A DNA stretch of 64,000 nt from Voacanga thouarsii (lineage: Eukaryota; Streptophyta; Magnoliopsida; Gentianales; Apocynaceae), in contig JANUWF010001938.1 in assembly GCA_026120185.1 (NCBI GenBank), positions 1,291,652 through 1,355,651 on the forward strand. Direction: 5' to 3'. Below the pieces are notes generated by a model, which ran no database searches, was not told where the DNA came from, and saw nothing but the letters and a program-made list of their open reading frames with translations. How positions within the stretch are numbered: the first letter of the stretch is position 1; each line of letters opens with the position of its first letter. This document shows positions 50,650 to 62,700 of this stretch, piece after piece. Both the position numbers and the translations under genes were made by a program.

Positions 50650-51674
50650 AATTAACTTATTAATTCTAATTAAATTAAATTTATTAATTCTTTAATTAAT
50701 AAATTCGTATTTAACATATTGTGAGAGGCATCTAACAATGCATCATGACCATTCAAAAGTGAAAGTCAAGCGGCTTAATGTGAACATTTCAATAACAAAA
50801 TATTAGTGTAATAAATTTCTTTAATTATTTTATATCACATTCGGTTTAGAGTATGAAATTATGTAAACTCCCACTAAAATATAATTAATTTTAATATGAA
50901 TTTATTAGTACTTGATTTAAGAATCTATTACTTAATAAGTGTATTATTTGGAACTATTTCCAACACATAGTCACATTCGCCAAGGATTTTTTGAGTAATA
51001 ATTCTATACAAGTAACCGTGAGATATACGTTCCTACTATTAGGAGTGATAGAATTTTTTATTAACCCTTTCAATTATTTTAATTTACTTTTCGTTGTACT
51101 TAATATCCACCTTATAGGCAATCCCTGACGAGACTCCAAAGATTAGAATTAAAGTATAACGCTCAATAAATAAAGTACCTTTGTGATCTCAAGTTGAAGA
51201 ATACTTGTATATTTGCTAATTGCTATAATGATATTATATCATTGACACTAAATAGTTATTCATATGATTATCCCATAGTTAGGTCATTCAACAAAATTAT
51301 TTATATAACAAACATCCACGTGTTAACTTTGAGTATCATAATACTTACGGCTGTGAGAACCACCACATGATCTAATTAAGAAATATAATACGTGTTAATT
51401 TTTGCGTATTAATGATGTCATATCTTATTAATATTATGACTAGAGATAATTTAAACACAAGTATTACATAGTGTAGTGAGAATCGATCTCACATTATTAT
51501 CTTTATTATAATTTTCTTAATACTATACGATGTGTTTGAGACTTTATTTAATAGTTTTATACACTTATATGTGAAATGATTAATTAAACTGAAAGATAAA
51601 ACATACCTTTTATTAATAAACGTATAAAATATATTGTACAAATGATTGGTTATAGAGTACAACTCTAACACTGC
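50650..51674 (-). mobile_element. LTR fragment of the same family as 7660-8679
   Basis: Its right edge reads GAGTACAACTCTAACA, the mutated form of GGGCACAACACTAACA at 8664-8679. Shared blocks include CATCCACGTGTTAACTTTGA, GTGAGAACCACC-type text, CGCCAAGGATTTTTTGAGTA and CTACTATTAGGAGTG. It is in the same minus orientation and more degraded. No internal retroelement sequence follows on the right, so it may be a solo LTR. I did not find a convincing target duplication. Confidence 0.7.
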
Positions 51675-52317
51675 TTCTACTAGTTTCATTAACCTATATC
51701 CCAATTTCAAGTTTAATAATTTAAGTTGGGATATAAATTCGGCAATTACTAAGAAGAAAATGCGGAAAGAAAGTATAAAATACTTTTTGAAAAAATCTAC
51801 ACAATTTATCAAGTTTTAAAAAATTTATTACTCTTTTAAAAATTAAATATCGATTATTGAAATAGTTTTTTTTAACAAGAAAGTTACTCCATAATTTATT
51901 ATTGGGAAAACATTGCACCATATGCAGTGCAAAACAAAGACGATCAAAATTATCAGAACTTTCCAGCCTCAATTTGGCGGGAAAGTGCCCGCAAAATTCC
52001 TTATGCACATTTTCGACCCATATAAAGTACCGTAGCTTCACATTTAAAACCAGTCGTAATTCAAGCTCTCATTCTCTCGCTTCCAAGACTCCGGAACATC
52101 TCCGAGGTCGTACATAATTCCCAAATCCTCTGCAAATCGGTTTGAAGTTATCAGTTCCTTTTGCTTTTCTTAGAAAAGTTGGGGCTGATATTTGTACTTA
52201 TCCTATTATGCTGCTTCTAAAAAAAAAAAAAATCAAAGATTTAACTCTGCAATGTTTTTCTCTGAAAGGTTGTGAAAGTGACAGACACATTCGAAGATGA
52301 AGCCGCAGCCTTTACTG
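51675..52317 (+). pseudogene. Probable promoter, leader and first exon of the UBR7-like pseudogene
   Basis: A possible TATA box (CATATAAAGTACC) at about 52019 precedes a CT-rich, leader-like stretch. At 52270-52317 a short reading frame contains TDTFEDEAAAFT, which resembles the FEDEAEQTV start I recall for plant UBR7-type proteins. The solo LTR interrupts it at 52318. The assignment of this exon is tentative; the downstream UBR-box match is what supports it. Confidence 0.4.
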
Positions 52318-54123
52318 TGTTGGGAAATATACCCTCTTAGACTAGGTTTCTGATGTAAATATCGAATGTTCTAATAAAAGAATTTATTTTCAGAAATCGT
52401 TTGTGAATTTACTTTTTATTTGTGCACAGTTTTGTTTGGAAAAGACCCATTATATTTAAATAAGTAATCCATGTGAATGGTGGTTTTTCACAGTAAGGTA
52501 TGGATCATGGGTTGTTAAACACATAAACATTTGTTCTTAACTGATTGATGAGAATGGAAATTTCATCATGTTTAGGTTATTATGTTATGAATTCCAAATG
52601 GAGAATGGCTTACCTTTAGTCAGTGAGTAGTCCACTCACTTCATGACATAGACGTATTTTGAATACGTAGAATATGACTTATAATAGTGGTTTCTTAAAG
52701 TATTATTTGGGAGAAACCTAGACTACTACTGTTACAGCGTGGACTAGTACTCTACGACTTGAGTATAAGTTGGTAGTTTGACGAAACTGGAAGCATGTGC
52801 TTTGATATGCTTTAGTTGAGGTTTTATTATAGAACCAATATACTTGTATATTGGGTATATGTAATTAGTTAGTTAAGATAGACTTGTACAAAATAGTTTC
52901 TACACAATATCGCCCCTTGTTGTTGTCTGAATGATCTAAAATGTCCAGGACCCTGGAAAATATGATTTGGATGTTTACTTTAGGGTAACTCCCTTGGAAA
53001 GCAGAAACACTCCAGCAAGTCGTGGATCATTAGATTAGAAGCCTAAGGATGGTAGATGTCATTTAGAGGGGTGTTAGTACACTTTTTCCTCTCTAAATGC
53101 ACGGCGATGTGTAGAGGGGTATTTTAGTCATTTCATCTATAGGTCGGAGACTTTGCTAACGCAACATTATCCTTGGGGTCAATATTTCCTTATGGTGATA
53201 TTAGGAAATATTTAAAATGTAAAATATAGTTATTTATATAATATGGGTATTTTGGTCATTTTAGTAGTCAAGACGATGTGTCTTTTTGGTCCTCGGAATA
53301 GCCCGTAAGTCCTAATTAATTTTGGGTTGAGGAATTGGTCTCAGTTAAAGAGAATTTTATTTTATTTAGGAAGTCTAATTTATTATTGGATTGGAATAAA
53401 AATAAATAAAAAGAAGTTGAGAGAAATTTATTATCTGATTTAATAGGTTAATTAATTATTCAGGGCTAAGGTCCAGTTTGAATAATTAAAAAATTAGCTT
53501 GGGCTTAAACTAGATGAAAAAAGGTTTATTTAATTATTTATTGGGTTATTTTTATAAGTCCAGGAAATAAATAAATAATGTTTAATTATTTTTAATTCAT
53601 TTAGACTCATTAATTATTTATTAGGTTATTTTTATAAGCCCAACAAAATAAATAATTAATGTTTATTATTTTGGACTCTTTGGGTCCAAGAAAAATAATA
53701 AATATTATTTTGGCCCATGGACCATATGATTTTTCCAGATACGGTTCAGAAGAGTTTAAGGTTAAGCCAAACTCACTCCGTTGATCACATCTGAGTGTTT
53801 GAAATATCTAATTGCGGGGATATTGTGATAAGATATCAGATATTTTGAGATCTGGAAAGCTTGAGGCACCGGAATATTCCGATATCCGGAAAGCTTGGCG
53901 TTCATGCAAACAAGGAGGATAGTGAGTTTTTAACCGGAAGCTTCATCAAGTGGAAGAGAAGGAGTTATTCCTGCGGTCCAATTGATTTCTTCACAACCAA
54001 AGAGGCTTAAGGCACACAGAGGTATAGATTAAACGCTTTCATACTGTTGTTCTTCGTGGTTTTTTTTCCCTCTGTTTTTTTCGTTTCCCGCAAGCATGCA
54101 CCCTCTGTTTTCTTAAACCAATA
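52318..54123 (+). mobile_element. Solo LTR of a Copia element, 1.8 kb, with TACTG target duplication
   Basis: The start TGTTGGGAAATATACCCTC is the standard Copia LTR opening. The end is CCAATA, a likely mutated CCAACA. TACTG occurs directly before (52313-52317) and directly after (54124-54128), as expected for a 5-bp target duplication. Most of its length matches the 3' LTR at 14960-16738. Within it, an approximately 70-bp segment (TAATTATTTATTGGGTTATT and TAATTATTTATTAGGTTATT, near 53530 and 53610) is tandemly duplicated; the other LTR has it once. No gag-pol sequence lies on either side, so internal DNA was removed by LTR-LTR recombination. Confidence 0.88.
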
Positions 54124-54309
54124 TACTGATTGTTCATTTTTGGTTCCTTGCTAAAGTTTCAATCTTTAATTAGCCGTGTAAAGATTATTCAAAACTCGGG
54201 TTCATTTCTTTTGGTGTTCAAGTGAGTAAAATTAATTACTAAATCAGCTATCTGGTCATGTGTTATAGAAAATGTGTAACTGCCGTTGTGGTTTAGGGTG
54301 AATTTTGAG

Positions 54310-54440
54310 AAAATTCTAGCATGGACCAATGGACCATGGACCAATTGATGAGTTGTACTGCTTGCAACATAAGTTATACAGTACAACTCATCATTGCATT
54401 TGATCTACGGGGTCCACAGTCCATGTAAGAATTCATCTGA
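54310..54440. repeat. Hairpin-forming MITE-like repeat
   Basis: GATGAGTTGTACTG (54347-54360) and CAGTACAACTCATC (54380-54393) are a perfect 14-bp inverted repeat. Outer arms GAAAATTCTAGCATGGAC and GTCCATGTAAGAATTC continue the symmetry with mismatches. It lies in what would be an intron of the UBR7-like pseudogene. Confidence 0.65.
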
Positions 54441-54905
54441 ATTTTTTTGCGGCATACTGCCTGCTCAAGTTGTGGGTCCAGAGTTATGTTCGGGAAACAG
54501 AAAAATGTTTCTTTATGGGGCACAGGGTACCACTTTTATGCAATTTAGCTGCGACTCTCCAACTTAGCATATGCGTACAATTGCTTAAAACTCAATAAGT
54601 CCTTTCATTTTCACTGATTTTTTTTTTTTTATATCTTCGTTCTATGTTTTTCTAAGAAACATCCATGAGCGAATAGGATCTGTTAGATTAGAGAATTCTA
54701 TGTTTTTTCGTACCATACACCTTTCCTTTTTTCTAATTTCTCAACCCGTTCAGCGACTTAAGTGAATTCATCCATTACTTTACAATGTAGTTTTGCATAA
54801 TTGTATGTATGTTAAAAGTTCCTTGTCTGTCTAGTCCATTCCATTGTCTTCTTGGCCCCATGGGTTGTCTGTCTGATTCTTTATCTTTTGGCTGAGTTGA
54901 TTTTA

Positions 54906-55995
54906 AAGGAAGCAGATTTGGTCGGGTCCTCGAGGGTGATGAGAGGAAAGAATGCACTTACACCAATGGTTATCTGAAGAGGCAAGCAATTTTCTCCTGC
55001 TTCACATGCATAGCAGACGGGACTGCTGGGATTTGCATAGCCTGTAGTTTGTCTTGCCATGACGGTCACAAGGTATTGCTTAACTGATGACTGACTCTTT
55101 CTTCCTCCCAATTTTTTTTTTCTTTTCTTGTGGAGTTGGCATTACTAAAAAAACAAAAAGGGAATTTAGTGGAAGCCGCAGGACTTGTGAGAAAGGAGAG
55201 CAGGTGGACCTGGAGGAAGTTTAAATAAGGCATTTTAAAAAAGCGCGAAGGGTATATTTTTTACTATTACGATAAATGATCGAAAGAAGTTGTGGAGTTG
55301 TGAATCCAGGTGGTAGAGTTATGGTTCGAACCCTAAAATAGCATTCACGCGAGTTAAAAGAGTGAAAATGATGACAAGGGAATTATTGGTGAGGTGATCT
55401 TAAATAAATCAAAGTGGAACGAAGAGAAAGGGGTACATGTGATTGACCCAAGCCGTAGCGTCAACGTGGGTGTGTATATATATGCATATTGAGTTTACTT
55501 GAGCTGATAGAACTATACTTGTAATGGCAAGCAAATGATGCTCAGGCCAACACCTTATGGTTTCTTGTATTATTGCATGATGCTCCTTGCATCTTTCGTT
55601 ATTCTCTCCGACAACGACAATGATTAATCTTGATTTGTTAATTGTTATCTATTACTTGAATGATAATTAATTTCTTACTATTTGAATAAGATTGCGGAAC
55701 TTTGGATGAAGAGAAAGTTTAGGTGTTACGGTGGAAATTCAAAATTTAAGGAGTTCAACTGCAAGCTTGCTAATAAAGATCTAGAGAATGTGAAAATTCA
55801 TATAATCATAATTTCAAGGGCTTATGTTGCACTTGCAATCTCAGTTTAATGATTTATCAATTGCGCTCGTCTTATCACTTTCCTTTTTCTTGCAGAGATT
55901 TGCACCCACCAAGTATCTTTTCATGAATGGAGACTATTATGACTCTTGTATTAGAGGAAAGTGATGATATTTCTTTTGAAATACTCACCCCGCTT
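54906..55995 (+). pseudogene. UBR7: UBR7-type E3 ubiquitin ligase pseudogene (UBR box, possible PHD remnant)
   Basis: UBR7 proteins combine a UBR-type zinc finger and a PHD finger. The first piece (to 55072) reads EADLV, then after a frameshift EGDERKECTYTNGYLKRQ, IFSCFTC, AGICIACSLSCHDGHK, the first half of the UBR box with its Cys/His ligands. A GT donor follows. The second piece (55691-55836) reads IAELWMKRKFRCYGGNSKF, KEFNCKL and, after a 1-base deletion near 55790, NSYNHNFKGLCCTC. In the family the FRC motif continues DCGNSKF, so a zinc-binding Cys has become Gly. A third stretch at 55892-55990 (SFHEW, then LEESDDIS in another frame) may be the PHD exon, but this is weak. The frameshifts, lost Cys and upstream solo LTR make a functional protein very unlikely. 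Confidence 0.8.
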
Positions 55996-56700
55996 TTGGC
56001 TACTATGAGAAAAAGAGAACAAGGTCATATTAGATTTGAAAAATAGTACCTATGTTACTTTGATTTCTTGTTTATTTTTAAAAAAATTATTCTTTTCTCC
56101 AAAAATCTAACTTATTGTTGCAAAATTGACTAAAAAATTATTTGAGAATTGTGCAGTTTAACTTAAACCAAGATCTTCAGACGTGGCTTTGTTTGTGTAG
56201 TGTTGTTGTTACCTCTATATTGGAAGAGGGTCCCTGTGCCATCAATACCCTAATAGTGCAATATGTGAGTTTGCTTCAAAATTTGCACAGAAAATTAGCG
56301 ATGTTAGTATTGTTTGTTTCTTTATTGTTGGTTTGGTGCAGAAGAAATGAGAAGGAAATTGGCTTTGATCTATATCAAAGTTTGATTTTTTACAAGAAAT
56401 CGAGAATAGAGTGAGTGCAGATTAATATAATTTAGTTATCTTGTTGAAAGATTACTTTCATTTGACATGAGATTTTGCAATAATCTTTTGTTGTGCACTT
56501 TTTGTTTTGCCTTTTTTATTTTACAAGAGCAAGCTAATAAGTGCAAACATGTTTGAACAGCTGAACATAATCAGTTAAAGCTTCTCTTTGTTTGGATAAA
56601 ACACTTGCACTTGTTCAATGTAATCTCTAAACAATTGAACTTCGACAAGTGCAATGCATGCTTCTATTTGATTAGCGTTATAATTAAAGGAGTGAAAGCG
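55996..56700. other. Subtelomeric joint sequence, no gene recognised
   Basis: An open frame of 90 codons at 56142-56414 lies here, ending GFDLYQSLIFYKKSRIE; it has no motif I recognise and could be further decayed UBR7 sequence. The 300 bases before the telomere have no tandem satellite. Repeats start abruptly after GGAGTGAAAGCG. Confidence 0.5.
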
Positions 56701-59700
56701 TTTAGGGTTTAGGGTTTAGGGTTTAGGGTTTAGGGTTTTAGGGTTTAGGGTTTAGGGTTTAGGGTTTAGGGTTTAGGGTTTAGGGTTTAGGGTTTAGGGT
56801 TTAGGGTTTAGGGTTTAGGGTTTAGGGTTTAGGGTTTAGGGTTTAGGGTTTAGGGTTTAGGGTTTAGGGTTTAGGGTTTAGGGTTTAGGGTTTAGGGTTT
56901 AGGGTTTAGGGTTTAGGGTTTAGGGTTTAGGGTTTAGGGTTTAGGGTTTAGGGTTTAGGGTTTAGGGTTTAGGGTTTAGGGTTTAGGGTTTAGGGTTTAG
57001 GGTTTAGGGTTTAGGGTTTAGGGTTTAGGGTTTAGGGTTTAGGGTTTAGGGTTTAGGGTTTAGGGTTTAGGGTTTAGGGTTTAGGGTTTAGGGTTTAGGG
57101 TTTAGGGTTTAGGGTTTAGGGTTTAGGGTTTAGGGTTTAGGGTTTAGGGTTTAGGGTTTAGGGTTTAGGGTTTAGGGTTTAGGGTTTAGGGTTTAGGGTT
57201 TAGGGTTTAGGGTTTAGGGTTTAGGGTTTAGGGTTTAGGGTTTAGGGTTTAGGGTTTAGGGTTTAGGGTTTAGGGTTTAGGGTTTAGGGTTTAGGGTTTA
57301 GGGTTTAGGGTTTAGGGTTTAGGGTTTAGGGTTTAGGGTTTAGGGTTTAGGGTTTAGGGTTTAGGGTTTAGGGTTTAGGGTTTAGGGTTTAGGGTTTAGG
57401 GTTTAGGGTTTAGGGTTTAGGGTTTAGGGTTTAGGGTTTAGGGTTTAGGGTTTAGGGTTTAGGGTTTAGGGTTTAGGGTTTAGGGTTTAGGGTTTAGGGT
57501 TTAGGGTTTAGGGTTTAGGGTTTAGGGTTTAGGGTTTAGGGTTTAGGGTTTAGGGTTTAGGGTTTAGGGTTTAGGGTTTAGGGTTTAGGGTTTAGGGTTT
57601 AGGGTTTAGGGTTTAGGGTTTAGGGTTTAGGGTTTAGGGTTTAGGGTTTAGGGTTTAGGGTTTAGGGTTTAGGGTTTAGGGTTTAGGGTTTAGGGTTTAG
57701 GGTTTAGGGTTTAGGGTTTAGGGTTTAGGGTTTAGGGTTTAGGGTTTAGGGTTTAGGGTTTAGGGTTTAGGGTTTAGGGTTTAGGGTTTAGGGTTTAGGG
57801 TTTAGGGTTTAGGGTTTAGGGTTTAGGGTTTAGGGTTTAGGGTTTAGGGTTTAGGGTTTAGGGTTTAGGGTTTAGGGTTTAGGGTTTAGGGTTTAGGGTT
57901 TAGGGTTTAGGGTTTAGGGTTTAGGGTTTAGGGTTTAGGGTTTAGGGTTTAGGGTTTAGGGTTTAGGGTTTAGGGTTTAGGGTTTAGGGTTTAGGGTTTA
58001 GGGTTTAGGGTTTAGGGTTTAGGGTTTAGGGTTTAGGGTTTAGGGTTTAGGGTTTAGGGTTTAGGGTTTAGGGTTTAGGGTTTAGGGTTTAGGGTTTAGG
58101 GTTTAGGGTTTAGGGTTTAGGGTTTAGGGTTTAGGGTTTAGGGTTTAGGGTTTAGGGTTTAGGGTTTAGGGTTTAGGGTTTAGGGTTTAGGGTTTAGGGT
58201 TTAGGGTTTAGGGTTTAGGGTTTAGGGTTTAGGGTTTAGGGTTTAGGGTTTAGGGTTTAGGGTTTAGGGTTTAGGGTTTAGGGTTTAGGGTTTAGGGTTT
58301 AGGGTTTAGGGTTTAGGGTTTAGGGTTTAGGGTTTAGGGTTTAGGGTTTAGGGTTTAGGGTTTAGGGTTTAGGGTTTAGGGTTTAGGGTTTAGGGTTTAG
58401 GGTTTAGGGTTTAGGGTTTAGGGTTTAGGGTTTAGGGTTTAGGGTTTAGGGTTTAGGGTTTAGGGTTTAGGGTTTAGGGTTTAGGGTTTAGGGTTTAGGG
58501 TTTAGGGTTTAGGGTTTAGGGTTTAGGGTTTAGGGTTTAGGGTTTAGGGTTTAGGGTTTAGGGTTTAGGGTTTAGGGTTTAGGGTTTAGGGTTTAGGGTT
58601 TAGGGTTTAGGGTTTAGGGTTTAGGGTTTAGGGTTTAGGGTTTAGGGTTTAGGGTTTAGGGTTTAGGGTTTAGGGTTTAGGGTTTAGGGTTTAGGGTTTA
58701 GGGTTTAGGGTTTAGGGTTTAGGGTTTAGGGTTTAGGGTTTAGGGTTTAGGGTTTAGGGTTTAGGGTTTAGGGTTTAGGGTTTAGGGTTTAGGGTTTAGG
58801 GTTTAGGGTTTAGGGTTTAGGGTTTAGGGTTTAGGGTTTAGGGTTTAGGGTTTAGGGTTTAGGGTTTAGGGTTTAGGGTTTAGGGTTTAGGGTTTAGGGT
58901 TTAGGGTTTAGGGTTTAGGGTTTAGGGTTTAGGGTTTAGGGTTTAGGGTTTAGGGTTTAGGGTTTAGGGTTTAGGGTTTAGGGTTTAGGGTTTAGGGTTT
59001 AGGGTTTAGGGTTTAGGGTTTAGGGTTTAGGGTTTAGGGTTTAGGGTTTAGGGTTTAGGGTTTAGGGTTTAGGGTTTAGGGTTTAGGGTTTAGGGTTTAG
59101 GGTTTAGGGTTTAGGGTTTAGGGTTTAGGGTTTAGGGTTTAGGGTTTAGGGTTTAGGGTTTAGGGTTTAGGGTTTAGGGTTTAGGGTTTAGGGTTTAGGG
59201 TTTAGGGTTTAGGGTTTAGGGTTTAGGGTTTAGGGTTTAGGGTTTAGGGTTTAGGGTTTAGGGTTTAGGGTTTAGGGTTTAGGGTTTAGGGTTTAGGGTT
59301 TAGGGTTTAGGGTTTAGGGTTTAGGGTTTAGGGTTTAGGGTTTAGGGTTTAGGGTTTAGGGTTTAGGGTTTAGGGTTTAGGGTTTAGGGTTTAGGGTTTA
59401 GGGTTTAGGGTTTAGGGTTTAGGGTTTAGGGTTTAGGGTTTAGGGTTTAGGGTTTAGGGTTTAGGGTTTAGGGTTTAGGGTTTAGGGTTTAGGGTTTAGG
59501 GTTTAGGGTTTAGGGTTTAGGGTTTAGGGTTTAGGGTTTAGGGTTTAGGGTTTAGGGTTTAGGGTTTAGGGTTTAGGGTTTAGGGTTTAGGGTTTAGGGT
59601 TTAGGGTTTAGGGTTTAGGGTTTAGGGTTTAGGGTTTAGGGTTTAGGGTTTAGGGTTTAGGGTTTAGGGTTTAGGGTTTAGGGTTTAGGGTTTAGGGTTT

Positions 59701-62700
59701 AGGGTTTAGGGTTTAGGGTTTAGGGTTTAGGGTTTAGGGTTTAGGGTTTAGGGTTTAGGGTTTAGGGTTTAGGGTTTAGGGTTTAGGGTTTAGGGTTTAG
59801 GGTTTAGGGTTTAGGGTTTAGGGTTTAGGGTTTAGGGTTTAGGGTTTAGGGTTTAGGGTTTAGGGTTTAGGGTTTAGGGTTTAGGGTTTAGGGTTTAGGG
59901 TTTAGGGTTTAGGGTTTAGGGTTTAGGGTTTAGGGTTTAGGGTTTAGGGTTTAGGGTTTAGGGTTTAGGGTTTAGGGTTTAGGGTTTAGGGTTTAGGGTT
60001 TAGGGTTTAGGGTTTAGGGTTTAGGGTTTAGGGTTTAGGGTTTAGGGTTTAGGGTTTAGGGTTTAGGGTTTAGGGTTTAGGGTTTAGGGTTTAGGGTTTA
60101 GGGTTTAGGGTTTAGGGTTTAGGGTTTAGGGTTTAGGGTTTAGGGTTTAGGGTTTAGGGTTTAGGGTTTAGGGTTTAGGGTTTAGGGTTTAGGGTTTAGG
60201 GTTTAGGGTTTAGGGTTTAGGGTTTAGGGTTTAGGGTTTAGGGTTTAGGGTTTAGGGTTTAGGGTTTAGGGTTTAGGGTTTAGGGTTTAGGGTTTAGGGT
60301 TTAGGGTTTAGGGTTTAGGGTTTAGGGTTTAGGGTTTAGGGTTTAGGGTTTAGGGTTTAGGGTTTAGGGTTTAGGGTTTAGGGTTTAGGGTTTAGGGTTT
60401 AGGGTTTAGGGTTTAGGGTTTAGGGTTTAGGGTTTAGGGTTTAGGGTTTAGGGTTTAGGGTTTAGGGTTTAGGGTTTAGGGTTTAGGGTTTAGGGTTTAG
60501 GGTTTAGGGTTTAGGGTTTAGGGTTTAGGGTTTAGGGTTTAGGGTTTAGGGTTTAGGGTTTAGGGTTTAGGGTTTAGGGTTTAGGGTTTAGGGTTTAGGG
60601 TTTAGGGTTTAGGGTTTAGGGTTTAGGGTTTAGGGTTTAGGGTTTAGGGTTTAGGGTTTAGGGTTTAGGGTTTAGGGTTTAGGGTTTAGGGTTTAGGGTT
60701 TAGGGTTTAGGGTTTAGGGTTTAGGGTTTAGGGTTTAGGGTTTAGGGTTTAGGGTTTAGGGTTTAGGGTTTAGGGTTTAGGGTTTAGGGTTTAGGGTTTA
60801 GGGTTTAGGGTTTAGGGTTTAGGGTTTAGGGTTTAGGGTTTAGGGTTTAGGGTTTAGGGTTTAGGGTTTAGGGTTTAGGGTTTAGGGTTTAGGGTTTAGG
60901 GTTTAGGGTTTAGGGTTTAGGGTTTAGGGTTTAGGGTTTAGGGTTTAGGGTTTAGGGTTTAGGGTTTAGGGTTTAGGGTTTAGGGTTTAGGGTTTAGGGT
61001 TTAGGGTTTAGGGTTTAGGGTTTAGGGTTTAGGGTTTAGGGTTTAGGGTTTAGGGTTTAGGGTTTAGGGTTTAGGGTTTAGGGTTTAGGGTTTAGGGTTT
61101 AGGGTTTAGGGTTTAGGGTTTAGGGTTTAGGGTTTAGGGTTTAGGGTTTAGGGTTTAGGGTTTAGGGTTTAGGGTTTAGGGTTTAGGGTTTAGGGTTTAG
61201 GGTTTAGGGTTTAGGGTTTAGGGTTTAGGGTTTAGGGTTTAGGGTTTAGGGTTTAGGGTTTAGGGTTTAGGGTTTAGGGTTTAGGGTTTAGGGTTTAGGG
61301 TTTAGGGTTTAGGGTTTAGGGTTTAGGGTTTAGGGTTTAGGGTTTAGGGTTTAGGGTTTAGGGTTTAGGGTTTAGGGTTTAGGGTTTAGGGTTTAGGGTT
61401 TAGGGTTTAGGGTTTAGGGTTTAGGGTTTAGGGTTTAGGGTTTAGGGTTTAGGGTTTAGGGTTTAGGGTTTAGGGTTTAGGGTTTAGGGTTTAGGGTTTA
61501 GGGTTTAGGGTTTAGGGTTTAGGGTTTAGGGTTTAGGGTTTAGGGTTTAGGGTTTAGGGTTTAGGGTTTAGGGTTTAGGGTTTAGGGTTTAGGGTTTAGG
61601 GTTTAGGGTTTAGGGTTTAGGGTTTAGGGTTTAGGGTTTAGGGTTTAGGGTTTAGGGTTTAGGGTTTAGGGTTTAGGGTTTAGGGTTTAGGGTTTAGGGT
61701 TTAGGGTTTAGGGTTTAGGGTTTAGGGTTTAGGGTTTAGGGTTTAGGGTTTAGGGTTTAGGGTTTAGGGTTTAGGGTTTAGGGTTTAGGGTTTAGGGTTT
61801 AGGGTTTAGGGTTTAGGGTTTAGGGTTTAGGGTTTAGGGTTTAGGGTTTAGGGTTTAGGGTTTAGGGTTTAGGGTTTAGGGTTTTAGGGTTTAGGGTTTA
61901 GGGTTTAGGGTTTAGGGTTTAGGGTTTAGGGTTTAGGGTTTAGGGTTTAGGGTTTAGGGTTTAGGGTTTAGGGTTTAGGGTTTAGGGTTTAGGGTTTAGG
62001 GTTTAGGGTTTAGGGTTTAGGGTTTAGGGTTTAGGGTTTAGGGTTTAGGGTTTAGGGTTTAGGGTTTAGGGTTTAGGGTTTAGGGTTTAGGGTTTAGGGT
62101 TTAGGGTTTAGGGTTTAGGGTTTAGGGTTTAGGGTTTAGGGTTTAGGGTTTAGGGTTTAGGGTTTAGGGTTTAGGGTTTAGGGTTTAGGGTTTAGGGTTT
62201 AGGGTTTAGGGTTTAGGGTTTAGGGTTTAGGGTTTAGGGTTTAGGGTTTAGGGTTTAGGGTTTAGGGTTTAGGGTTTAGGGTTTAGGGTTTAGGGTTTAG
62301 GGTTTAGGGTTTAGGGTTTAGGGTTTAGGGTTTAGGGTTTAGGGTTTAGGGTTTAGGGTTTAGGGTTTAGGGTTTAGGGTTTAGGGTTTAGGGTTTAGGG
62401 TTTAGGGTTTAGGGTTTAGGGTTTAGGGTTTAGGGTTTAGGGTTTAGGGTTTAGGGTTTAGGGTTTAGGGTTTAGGGTTTAGGGTTTAGGGTTTAGGGTT
62501 TAGGGTTTAGGGTTTAGGGTTTAGGGTTTAGGGTTTAGGGTTTAGGGTTTAGGGTTTAGGGTTTAGGGTTTAGGGTTTAGGGTTTAGGGTTTAGGGTTTA
62601 GGGTTTAGGGTTTAGGGTTTAGGGTTTAGGGTTTAGGGTTTAGGGTTTAGGGTTTAGGGTTTAGGGTTTAGGGTTTAGGGTTTAGGGTTTAGGGTTTAGG

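Noticed and set aside
56142..56414. 90-codon frame next to the telomere as a possible novel subtelomeric gene
   Set aside because: No motif, hydrophobic by composition, and next to a decayed pseudogene. Kept only as unassigned sequence.
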